Shown here: positions 12,086 to 22,799 of the stretch, piece after piece
How the letters are laid out: each line of letters starts with the position of its first letter
Position numbering within the stretch: the first letter of the stretch is position 1
Assembly: GCA_032164245.1 (NCBI GenBank)
Contig: JAVMKO010000195.1
Location: 62,001-126,000 of the forward strand
Length of the DNA stretch: 64,000 bases
Reading direction: 5' to 3'
Source: Sternotherus odoratus
Taxonomy: Eukaryota; Chordata; Testudines; Kinosternidae
Notes under the pieces: model-generated
The model's input: only the letters and a program-made list of their open reading frames with translations
Told to the model about the DNA's origin: nothing
Database searches by the model: none
Translations under genes and position numbers: made by a program

Positions 12086-14002
12086 GATGCTTCTGGGTGA
12101 AATCCCAGACAAGCTGCTGTTAGCTCAGCAGGCCGGACCCCGGGGTGGGGGGTTGTACAGCCCGGGCTGCTTGAACCCTGTTCTGAGACGTGAACCCCCC
12201 AGGTAAATCCGATCACACTGGGCCAGGCAGCTCCCGAGTCCCACGCCGGGCCGGGAGCCTGGGGGGGAAACGCCCTGCGCCCCCGGGGAGGTGAGTCGGA
12301 ATTCAAAGCCCCCCACTGCGACCCCCAGGCCATGAACTCGTCACCCCGGCCGAGCCCCCCGCCCTGGCCTGGGCACGCAGTCCCCGGCCCTGCTCTGCCC
12401 CCGGGACGTGTCCCCCGGCGTGGTTTGGGCCCGGCGGCAGGTCTCTGATGTCAGAAGCGAGGTTCTTGTATCCGGCCCTGACCACGCAGGGTGGAAAGTC
12501 GTATCTTCGCTCTTTCTGCGGGGCCCCTTCCTGTGCCTGGCCCCTCGCCTGCCTCTGCCCCAGGCCTGCGCCGGCCCCAGCTCTCGCTCGCCAGCGCGGC
12601 TCCGTCCGCCGTGAGGACACGGGGCCCGGGAGATGGAGACTGAGCAGGGCCTTGCTGCCAGGCACTACAGGGAGCACCCAGGGTGGTTCAGCCTGAGAAC
12701 TGACCCCGAAGCCCCAGTGAGGGGGCAGGTGCCAGTCAGAGATGAGACCGTAGGGCCCTGACCCCTGCGGGTCGTTCCCGATCTCCACGTTGCTTTCCCG
12801 ACGCCTGCCAAGCACAGAGTCACCCAAGGCCCCCGTGATCATCTGGTCCGACCCCCTGTGCGGCACAGGCTGGAGTCCCGCCCCCAGTCACCCAGAGCAG
12901 AGTGTCTGGCAAAGCAGCCAGTCCCGGTTTACACACGGTCAGGGCTGGAGAATCTTCACAGCCCTGGGGAATTGTTCCAGGGGATAGTCACTGTCCCTGG
13001 TAAACATGTGTCTTATTGTCTGCCTGAATGGGTCCAATCCTATATCCTTCCCCTGGCTCTTCCCCCACCCCTCTCCAATGGATCGACAGCCTGCGGGCAC
13101 CAGAGCGGGACCCGGGATCCCGGCAGCGGCCGCACCAGAGACAAAAGAACCTCTCGGCTCCTGCTCGACATTCCCAGAGTCACATCTGTCTCGGCTAGCA
13201 GGGCCCAGTTTATCCACCCACCTCAGCCTCCTGCGCTGCATAACCCAGGCCAGAGACCCTCCCGCAGTGAGACCTGCCTCCAGCCCAGATCAGCTGGCTG
13301 AGCTGCTACTAGCTGTTAACTGAGGCATCAGATGAGTCAGCTCCTTGTCTCCAAGCAATCGGGTCAGGCTCTCTGCAGACTCAGGTGTTCCCCTCAGCAG
13401 CTGACACCAAACGGAGAGACAGGGACAAGGAGTGAGAGTAACTATGACGGCAGAATGGAGACAAGTGCTGCAGGTTGCAGTTGTGTAGATTCTACTCCCC
13501 CGCCGCCGTATAACTGGCTAGAAAATGAAAATGCACAAAAGCAAACGCCAAAACCTTTTGCTGAGGCCAGCTGTTCACCGGGCCGCTGCGCTCCATCCCA
13601 GAGCCGACTGCGCTTCTCTGCAGGGATCTGACAAATCCGTTTGCCACCGAAATACTCAGAGTTTGCACTTTTACAGACAATCTTTAGGTGGGCAAAAATA
13701 CAAATACATACAGTAGAACCCCACTGATCTGAGCCCCCATTATCCGGTCCACCGTTCTCACCCAACCACCAAGGCTGAGGGCGACGGGAGCTCGGGGGGG
13801 GGGGGGGGACGGGGGGTCAGCCCCAGCCCCAGCCCCAGCCCCAGCCCCTCCCCCAGCCGGTGTCAGTTAATACAGAGAGCCAGATAAAGGGGCACAGATC
13901 AATGGGGTTTGCTGTATATCAAGATCCTCTTGTGTCCAACTGGGGTCTGTCTGTGTATCGTGGCCAGGGAAGCTGAAGTTCCACCTTTCACTTTAACTGC
14001 AG
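12086..14002. other. Intergenic; CR1 3' fragment and simple repeats
   Basis: At about 12830-12900 the phrase ATCATCTGGTCCGACCCCCTGT resembles the antisense 3' end of a CR1 LINE. At about 13790-13855 there is a poly-G run followed by about five tandem CCCCAG units. No exon is supported. Confidence 0.4.
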
Positions 14003-14673
14003 TGTCACGGAGCGCCGGGACGAGGGTCTGGAACTTGCTCCCTAGGAAGCCAGTTGGGACTTTGAGGGAAAACGTCCCCTCTCCATACACAGCCTGTCTG
14101 TAAGGCTAGGAGCTTAGCAGTCCCCATTTACACCTTCCTGGGTCTGACCTCGGAGCATTCAGCACCTTCTGCCCCTCCGTGTGCTTCCCCCAGCAAGCCC
14201 GCCTGGGCGGGGTCCTGGGGGAGCCCATGGATTCTGCACCCCAAATCCACAGTCAAACGTGACTCTCAGCCAGCCAGTAAAACAGAGGTTTATTCGTCGA
14301 CAGGTACATGGTCTAACACCGAGCTTGTAGGCACCTGAACCCCTCAGCTGGATCCATTTTGGGGGCCCAAGGGAGGCCAGACCCTGCCTGGGCCTGCCTC
14401 CCTTCTGCCCACCCAGCTTCAGACTCCAAAACCTCTCTCCAGCCAGCTGCAAACTCCAAACCGAAACTCCCTCTCTCCTGCCCCTCCTCCCCCCTGGCTC
14501 AGCCAGGTCAGGTGACCTCCCTCCCCCACTTGGAGTCAGATTACAGCTTCAGGTATGGACACCTGCAGAGAGGCTGTGGTTTGCATCAGCTACACATCCT
14601 TATCCCTTCACATAGACGCTCAAGAAATGCATAGGGGAAACTGAGGCACACACAGTATTCCTACTCCGTCACA
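14003..14673 (-). repeat. Solo-LTR-like repeat, antisense copy, with target-site duplication
   Basis: Runs from TGTCACGGAG to CTCCGTCACA on the + strand, so the AATAAA-sense strand is minus. It is flanked by a perfect 5-bp duplication TGCAG (13998-14002 and 14674-14678), as expected for LTR-element integration. It lies just upstream of the inhibitory NKp30-like gene. Confidence 0.8.
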
Positions 14674-15175
14674 TGCAGAAAAAGGGGGATTTTTATGATT
14701 TTTTAATCAGAAAATGTGGGTTGTTTTTATCATGGAAAACTAGGATCCCTGCTGTGCACATCCCCTTCCACAGCACGGTGGGATTGTTAGGAACACAGGC
14801 CAATCCGAAATACAAGGTTTTGTTAACGTTAATGATGATGGTGAGAAATGCCTCTAAGAACGTAAAGTCCCGTGCGGTTCTGCTGTTAAGAGCAGCGGTG
14901 CTCCAGCCCAGAACTGGCTGCCTCTCAGAGCTGAGTACTCCGGACACAGGCTGGTCTGCACAGCCCGTAAAGCAGGTTGAAGAGGTGATGGAAATGGCAA
15001 GGATTATACCCAGCCTCGCCCTCCCCTGGGTCTGGGCTGTGGCTGGTGTCGTCGCTTCATTTGGGGGTGTTGCTTTCAAGGCTCCTCCCAGTACAAAACA
15101 CAGCCCCAAAGCTGCCAGCCCCTGGAGCGGCTGAGTGGGACTCACAGCAGCTGCTCTGCAGCAGCCCTGGCTGAG

Positions 15176-18100
15176 ATGTGGGTCCTAGTGAGTGTGTCCC
15201 TCCTGCAGCTCACGCTCCCGGGCAGCGCCCCGGACAGGGGTAAGTCAATGGGGAGTCACCGGTCAGTTAGCACGGTTACGCCTAACGGTTCCCCTGTGCA
15301 TTGTGAACGCACAGCATCCCTACAGCGGCCAAGGGGTAATTAATGATAGGGCAGCGTGTGTGTGTGTGTGTGTGTAATTGTGCGTGCGTGTGTGTGTGCA
15401 CGTGTGTGTGCACGTGTGTGTGTAATTGTGCACGTGTGCGTGTGAGACCCTGCCGCTGCCCCGGCTGCAGGGAGACTACAGGTTGAAGGGCCAGCGCACA
15501 GAAGTATTGACCGTCCTAGAGGTTCCCTTCTCCTCCCTGCAGGCGGGTGTCTGAGGCGGATCGGTGGGTTCTCCGTGCTGCAGCAGCCCCCGCGGGCGGT
15601 GAAGGAAACCGGAGCCGCTGTAGAGATGAACTGCACCCTGGCACTGCCCCGGGGACGCCCCAGGCCCAGCAGCGTCCTCGTGACCTGGCACAGGGGGCTC
15701 AGAGGGGACGGCCTGACGGGCGCGGGGAAGCTCTCCGAGCTGGAGGAGCTGCGAGGCCGGGTGGAGACGGGCTGGCTGGAGAACGTCTCTGCCAGCACCC
15801 TGCAGATCCACAGCCTGCAGCACAACGACTCGGCCCTCTACCTGTGCCTCTTCGTCGTCTTCCCCTCGGCCCAGCCCTGCGTCCTCCAGGGGAACGGGAC
15901 CCGCCTGACGGTGACAGGTACGGGGGGTCACACCTCTGGGTGCACCACACAGCAGGGGCTGCGGGAAGAGGGGAATCAGAGCAGGGGTTAGATACCCTGA
16001 GTTGGGTCTGTAGACAGAGACCTTCATGCTGCAGCCAGACTCGCTCTGTGCATGTCCTGCCTCTGCCCAGGGCCACGTTCCGGCCGGCTGGGCCCGTCCA
16101 GCCTCCCACACGGCCCTGGGCACAGAATCCCTCGCCACCGAAGAGCCGGACGGGGCCCTGCGTGGGTCCGTGTGCCCGAAGGGGAGGAGACCCGGGCACA
16201 TGACAGTTGCCAGAGAGAGAACCGCCGCTCTCCCCAAAACCGCCTGCTTGTCCTTGACAATCCTTTCCAAATGAATCTCCCCGGGGAGATTTCCGCTGAA
16301 GGGGAAGTCAGAGACGTGCCAAGCCCCTGGAAAGGAGGGGCTGTGATGGAACGGCCCAGCCAGCCTTAGCCCTGGCGGTCTGTCTACCGCAGGGCAGCAG
16401 CGGGGCGTCTGCCAGTCCAATCAACAGCAGTAGCTAGGCCCAGATCCGCGGAGGTACTTGGCACTTCGCTGCCTTTGACTTCACTGGAGGTTAGGAGCCT
16501 AAACACCCTGGTGGCTCTGGGCCCACGTCCGCAGCGACTGCACGAAGCCTCGGGCACGGCTGCCTGTTCGGGGGAAGCTCTGCCTGGGGGCAGGTTTGGG
16601 GCTTTTCTTTACTGGTGATTCATTGTCCTCTCTTGGTTTGTTCTGCGATTGGGCTGTCTCAGGGTGGCTGCTTGGTAGCGCTGGAGGGACCGTTCCACAG
16701 CATCTCCTCAAGGCGTCAGGCCGGATCCGGCTGGTCTCTGGACGTGTGTCCCACAGCCGGCTCCCCTCGGTCGAACGCTTTGTCCCCAGCTCCCCCAGGC
16801 TTTGTTCTGCCCTGGGTGGCCCCTCGCTGTGTGCGCCGGCTCTAGGGAGACAGACGACGCAGGGTACTGTGAGTCTAAATCAGCCGGAGCGATTGCGCAC
16901 ATTTCGAGGGGCCTTTCTTCCCAGCGCAGTTAACACTGAGTGGGCACTTCCCTTTTCTCTCTCAGGTTTCTCCATGCCGGGAAACACGACCCAGCCCGGC
17001 CCACCTCACAGCGCGCTGGCCAGCTGGGGGCTTCTTCCCCTGGGCCTGGGAGCCCTGGGGAGTCTAGCGGGCGCCTTCCTGCTGTGTCTGCACAGGAAGA
17101 GGACAGGTGAGGCTCTAGCTCTGTGACCCGGGGAGCCCGAAGCTGCCCAGGCTAGATGAAGGAAAAGGTGCGTTTGGAAAAGCAGGGGGCTGATGTGACT
17201 TGAACCCCCACTCCGCATGGTAATGCCACCCCTGGCTGTGCTGGAACCCAGCAGCTCCCTCCATCAGGTCGTGGTTCCTAACGCGGGTGAGCTGGGGAAG
17301 TACTGAACCTCGCGGATTGCAGTAACACTGAGAGCCAGCCTGAGCTCCGTCCGCACAGCTCTTCGGAGAGTGCTGGGGGGTCGCTCCCCCGGGCTCCAGA
17401 CTGTGTAGACAGGCCCTGCCCCACAGAGGTGCAGGCGAAAAGCCAGGCTGAGGCAAGACATGTTCGCTAACCCCGACTGAACCAGAACCTGTTCTCTGGA
17501 GTGTTGCACGTTAACCCTTTTACCGTGATTTAGCAGGTCAAAGTGACGGGGGGCAGGCAGATTTCTAGGCTACTGCGTGCTCAGCTAACCTGACGGTAAA
17601 GGAGTTAACTGCAAAGGCACAAATGTCAAGGGGCGAGTCAGTGTTCGCCCAAAAAGCGCCGGTTTGTCGTCTAGACACAAGCCTGGAGAATTGGGAGTTT
17701 GGGGTTTTATAAAAGCCATTTCAGAACTGAGTGGGTGTGAAAAATAGTGTTTTTCCCTAGGGAAGTGTCCGAGCCTTTAAACTGCTCAGCTCACCTCACG
17801 TGGCTTAAGGCACAAGACTCTCAAACTTGCCTGAATCCTGCTAAGCGTCCGCTTTGAACAGATTTTCATTTTTGAATTGTTGGGTGAACTTTCAGAACAG
17901 CTGCTGCTATTAGCACGTCAGCCAAGTTAGGTACCTGCGTTTGGCCAGGCAGAGCGGCCCGGCTTTGGATTTTCTTTTTTCGTCGCCCAAGGTCACTTTC
18001 CGTTTGTCCACAAACAGGGCGAGCTCCCAGAGCGCTGCACCCATCGCCTCTTGCTGGGGCAGGTCACTCCGCGGGTCACGGCCTTCGCTTGATGGAGGTG

Positions 18101-18531
18101 AGTTGAGTCCACGAATTCGGGCAGGTTTGTCGCTGTCACTGTCAGCGTGCAATACACCCGCTGCACTGTTACAAGTTTGCAGTGCCCAGCACGTGGGTAT
18201 TGCTGGCGCCTGTTACAAGCCGGTTACATGGCTGCAGAACCGTATCCCACGGTGGCCTAGCTTCAGCCTTTCCCCGTCTAATTTCCTTGCGCTGCAGGAG
18301 TCTCCGAGTGAGGGAGAAGAGGTCACGTATGCAGAGCTGAGAATCCAGCCACGGAGCGAGAGGAGAGCGATGAGGGTGAATTCCCGAATGACGGCAGGAG
18401 AGATCACATACACCGATCGCAGCATCCAGCCACAGAGCAGAACAACGAGAGCAAGTTCCCCAGCAACGTCTCCCTCCAACACGGACTACGCTGCGGTTAG
18501 CAAGGGCAGAGCAGACAGCATTCTGTACTGA
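15176..18531 (+). CDS. NCR3-like: NKp30-like receptor with inhibitory (ITIM/ITSM) tail
   Basis: Five inferred exons: 15176-15239 (signal), 15543-15917 (V domain), 16966-17106 (stalk and TM), 18146-18192 (linker), 18298-18531 (tail). Together they give 286 codons plus stop in one frame. The V domain spans about residues 22-146 with Cys in MNCTL and YLCLF, VTWHRG, and a J-like end GNGTRLTVTG, which closely resembles NKp30 (GNGTRLVVE). It has four N-glycosylation sequons. The TM (about 167-188) has no charged residue, unlike mammalian NKp30. The tail has VTYAEL (Tyr220, canonical ITIM), ITYTDR (Tyr247, not canonical) and TDYAAV (Tyr273, fits the TxYxxV ITSM pattern). An inhibitory role through SHP phosphatases is inferred. 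The 47-nt linker exon uses a weak donor (CAC|GTGGGT), which is the least certain junction. A GT microsatellite lies in intron 1. Confidence 0.8.
15353..15450. repeat. GT/GC microsatellite
   Basis: Interrupted GT/GC dinucleotide tract of about 100 bp in intron 1 of the inhibitory NKp30-like gene. Confidence 0.8.
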
Positions 18532-19407
18532 GCCAAGGGGCATTTCCGTAGGGCAGCTACACCAAGCGCTGTCTCTCCGGCTTTTAGCAAAGAGAGGACA
18601 GGATAGCTGTGTAGACAGTCATCTTAGTGCCCAGTTCCTCCGCAGGGTGCTTGTCTGCCCCACGCAGGTTTGATGACAAGCCCAGGGACAGGAAAACTCG
18701 GTGTAACTAGGTTGCAAAATCCTGTTTGTCGGTAGGTGTTCAGGCCAGCGGGGCCCATTGTTCCCAGGCAGTCTGACCTCCTGCCTAGCCCAGGTCAGAG
18801 AATCTCACCCCGCGAGTCCGGCATGGGAGGGAATTACTCTTCCCCACTACACAAGCGGGGCTGCGCCTAAGTGGTTTAGGAGCACAGATCCATGCGCTGA
18901 AGTCATTTACTGTGTCTAAATTGAAATTTTTCTTGGGAAAATCTTGATTCTGCCGAAAAAATGTCGATTTTCCAACAAGAAATGTCAAAATGCAAATCGT
19001 CATCTATGAATCAACATTTCAGAACAAAGTGACACTTTCTGTTTTGACATAAAATCTCCTTTACTTTTGGTTTTAAAAAAGCAAAATGAAAAGTTATGTT
19101 AAGACAAAAAACAAAAAATGTTGCTTGGCTTTGAAATATCATGTTGAAGTGACAATTTCTGTTTCATTTCTGTCAAAACATTTTTCATGTCAACATTTCG
19201 GATTTGAAATTTTGGGGGACTTTTCATGCCATAGTTCAACAGTTCGATTTTCTGTTCCAACCAAGTGCCCCATGGGCTGAAAAATTCCATTTCCTGAGCT
19301 GTTCTAGCAGTTCCCATGGCCTGTAAAAACCTTCCCTTTGCTCCTAGTTGGAGTTATTTAGGATTTTCTTCCTGTTTTGATGGAACCTCGTCATTCCTGT
19401 GTAACTG

Positions 19408-19413
19408 AATAAA
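19408..19413 (+). terminator. Candidate polyadenylation signal
   Basis: AATAAA about 880 bp after the stop of the inhibitory NKp30-like gene. It sits at the end of a T-rich repeat-like stretch (18900-19310), so its assignment to that gene is tentative. Confidence 0.3.
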
Positions 19414-19875
19414 CCCAGCATTTCCCAGCACAAGGCCTGGCTGATCGATCTATTCATAGCGTGGCTGGTTGGAGAGACCCTGCTTAGCAGGGCCGTATTT
19501 GCTCTCCCATCCTACTGGAAGGTGCAGTATGTGACTCAGCGCCTCGTGAGTTTTATCCACTTTGTCTGTCCTCGAGTGCTGACAGCGCATCACAGATGAA
19601 TCGCCACTGAAATGAACCATGATTCCCTAGGAGGAGAGGATGGAATAGGCAGGGCACTGCAGCCACCCTAGAGCCAAGCAGATCTGATCAGAGTCTTGGA
19701 ATTCATTATCCTGTTCACACTGCCACAGCAGATTAGCACCATGGGGGAGTTACTGGAGCAGGGATGGGGTATAATTGGCTTTTTGCTCTTTGGTTGACAT
19801 CTACCCAGAGACCCCGTCACTGATTTGTGATCCGCGTTTAAGGTTCGGTTAGTGTCTATCTGCATGAATGCCATA

Positions 19876-21300
19876 TGCCCTGAAGCACTTAGAAGAGAGG
19901 AAAGAGATCAGGAACAGTCGGCATGGATTCACCAAGGGCAAGTCATGCCTGACTAACCTAATTGCCTTCTATGATGAGATAACTGGCTCTGTGGATGAGG
20001 GGAAAGCAGTGATGTGTTGTTCCTTGACTTTAGCAAAGCTTTTGATACGGCCTCCCACAATATTCTTGCCAGCAAGTTAAAGAAGTCTGGGCTGGATGAA
20101 TGGACCATAAGGTGGATAGAAAGCTGGCTGGATCGTCGGGCTCAACGGGTAGTGATCAATGGCTCCATGTCTAGTTGGCAGCCGGGATTGAGCGGAGTGC
20201 CCCAAGGGTCGGTCCTGGGGCCGGTTTTATCCAATATCTTTATCAATGATCTGGAGGATGGTGTGGACTGCACCCTCAGCAAGTTCACAGATGACACTAA
20301 ACTGGGAGGAGTGGTAGATACACTGGAGGGTAGGGATAGGATACAGAGGGGTGGGGGTGTGGCGTGGGGGGTGGGGAGGAGTGGTAGATACACTGGAGGG
20401 TAGGGATAGGATACAGAGGGGTGGGGGTGTGGCAGGGGGTGGAGGTGGGGGTGGGGAGGAGGGTAGGGAGAGGATACAGAGGGACCTAGACAAATTAGAG
20501 GACTGGACCAAAATAAATTTGATGAGGTTCAACAAGGAGAAGTGCAGAATCCTGCCCTTAGGATGGAAGAATCCCATGCACTGCTACAGACTAGGGACCG
20601 AATGGCTAGGCAGCAGTTCTGCAGAAAAGGACCTAGGGGTTACAGTGGATGAGAAGCTGGATATGAGTCAACAGTGTGTCCTTGTTGCCAAGAAGGCTAA
20701 TGGCATTTTGGGCTGTAGAAGTAGGGGCATTGCCAGCAGATCAAGGGACGTGATTGTTCCCCTCTATTCGACATCGGTGAGGCCTCATCTGGAGTACTGT
20801 GTCCAGTTCTGGGGCCCACACTACAAGAAGGATGTGAAAAAATTGGAAAGAGTCCAGAGAAGGGCAACAAAAATGATCAGGGGCCTGGAGCACATGACTT
20901 ATGAGGAGAGGCTGAGAGAACTGGGATTGTTTAGTCTACAGAAGAGAAGACTGAGGGGGGATTTGATAGCTGCTTTCAACTACCTGAAAGGGGGTTCTAA
21001 GGAGGATGGATCTAGACTGTCCTCAGTGGTAGCAGATGACTGAACAAGGAGTGAGGGTCTCAGGTTGCAGTGGGGGAGGTCTAGATTGGATATTAGGAAA
21101 AACTTTTTCCCTAGGAGGGTGGTGAAGCATTGGAATGGGTTACCTAGGGAGGTGGTAGAATCTCCTTCCTTAGAGGTTTTTAAGGTGAGGCTTGACAAAG
21201 CCCTGGCTGGGGTGATTTAGTTGGGGATTGGTCCTGCTTTGAGCAGGGGTTGGACTAGAACCTCCTGAGGTCCCTTCCAATCCTGATATTCTGTGATATT
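19876..21300 (+). mobile_element. CR1 LINE, 5'-truncated, frameshifted
   Basis: Reverse transcriptase segments occur in three overlapping frames: [37 protein letters not shown] and FTDDTKLGG (FADD-box region, Ala to Thr), then [15 protein letters not shown] and [13 protein letters not shown]. The 3' UTR ends in a typical CR1 tail (GGTCCCTTCCAATCCTGATA then TTCTGTGATATT). Frameshifts and an internal tandem duplication at about 20305-20470 make it inactive. Confidence 0.9.
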
Positions 21301-22799
21301 GACCTAGCTCTGCTCAGTAGGGACCTCACTGGGGTGGGCATATGTAAAATAAAGGAAATATATTTACAAATCACCTTGCTCTAACCTGGGCCTCCAGTAG
21401 AGCCAGAAGAAAATATTTCACTGAAAATTTTTCCTACTGGAAAATCTAGTTTTGTCAAACTTAATTTTTTTCCTGGGAAACGTCAATTTCAACAAACAGT
21501 TTTGATTTTTCCAAGTGCCATTTCACTAGGAAACTGCCTGTGTTGATTTAGAAAGTTTTATTTCACATGGACATTTCTGCTTCAAAGGTCCCGTCACTCG
21601 AAATGTCTGTTCCAAGCCGAAGGGCCTAGTTTGAATCCCCAGTTCAGAACCAAACATTTCATTTCAGCATTTCCAGATCACAACTGTCCAGAAATGTTTG
21701 CTTCATGACACTTCCTGATAGTTTGATTTTCATCCCGATTTGGGGATTTGTTGAAATAGCCACAGGCTGGAAATTCCCTCTTCTGACCATCTCTATTGGA
21801 AATACTTCAATGACAATTGTGTAGTGATCGCATGTCACTGCTGAGCCTGGTTACAGTCCTTAGCTGGGCACTGACATACCTGAACATATTTTGGTCTAAA
21901 GTTACACTTCAAAGAACTGTGAGTTTCTTGAGTTGACATTGCTCGGTTTGGGGACAGTTACCACATCCCAGCAAGATTTGTTTCTACTTCAGTTACTACA
22001 ACATGCTAGTACATCATCTCAGCCTTAACTCCAGATTAGCGGGACTTTTTATTTCGGGAACTCTGCAGTTCTGTACTTTCCGTACCTTGCATGTTTTTAA
22101 TGGCGGCTTTTCGAAGAATTAGAACAGCCAGGCATGGCACTGAATTGACAGTTGAAATCAAATGTATTTGTTTGATGCCCACTGTTAAAAATACAGACTT
22201 TCTTATCAATTTACAAAAATAAAATCAGGACAAATCCATATAAAATTCAGAGCCATCCAAGAGCCGTTCCCGGCTGTGGCTGGGAGGTCTCCCCCCGAAG
22301 CAGAAGCAGAGGCAGAAGCAGGGCTACATGGCAGGAGCTGGCCCTCATGTGAATGGCAAAGGCTGTCGAAGGGCCCAGAGGAGATCACCGAGGTGAGTGC
22401 CGCTCTGACTGTCGGAGAGGAGCAAGAACGGAAAGGCGGAAGGCAGCTGAGAAGCAAGGGCAGAGGGATAGTCACACAGCCTCTCCCTGCCCCCGTCAGA
22501 AGTACGGGACAAGAGGGGTTTGCAAAGGAGAGCTCTTTGATGCTGGCATGAAGCGGGGGAGTGAGGGGCAGGAGCTGAGCTGGAAGATGCTCCGATTCCC
22601 ACGCACGATCTGCTGCCCCCGGGCATGTTCTGCGCTGGCCGCTGGGCCGGACTTTGCTCTGGCTGTTCTTCTGAGTCCTGGTCCATGAAGTGGTTTCTCC
22701 AGCTTCACTCGGGGGTCCCTGTAACGCAGTGAGAATTCATGCTCAAGGGCAGGCCCCCGGCCCCGCTGTTACCTGTCTGGAGTTACACTGGTCCTGGAG
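21301..22799. other. AT-rich intergenic DNA between the convergent NKp30-like genes
   Basis: Contains diverged repeat-like phrases (AAAATTTTTCC, GAAACGTCAATTTC). On the minus strand AATAAA at 22048-22053 could serve the activating NKp30-like gene, but this is weak. No other exon was recognised apart from a relict tail exon at 22650-22718. Confidence 0.35.
22650..22718 (-). pseudogene. Relict of the ITIM tail exon in the activating NKp30-like gene
   Basis: On the minus strand an acceptor TTACAG ends at 22719. It is followed by codons reading GPPSEAGETTSWTRTQ, which align with ESPSEGEEVTYAELRI of the inhibitory gene, both in phase 0 after a short linker exon. Ser-Trp replaces the ITIM Tyr-Ala, and the reading frame already stops in the preceding exon. 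Homology rests on a short match, so it is tentative. Confidence 0.4.

Noticed and set aside
15476..16420. 314-codon minus-strand frame opposite the NKp30-like V exon
   Set aside because: Shadow of the GC-rich coding exon; the + strand has the Ig motifs, correct phases and splice sites.
22206..22718. A 170-codon open stretch downstream of the activating receptor as an alternative long tail
   Set aside because: The preceding phase 1-to-0 linker exon already has an in-frame TAA, and the stretch has no signalling motif; kept only as a relict.
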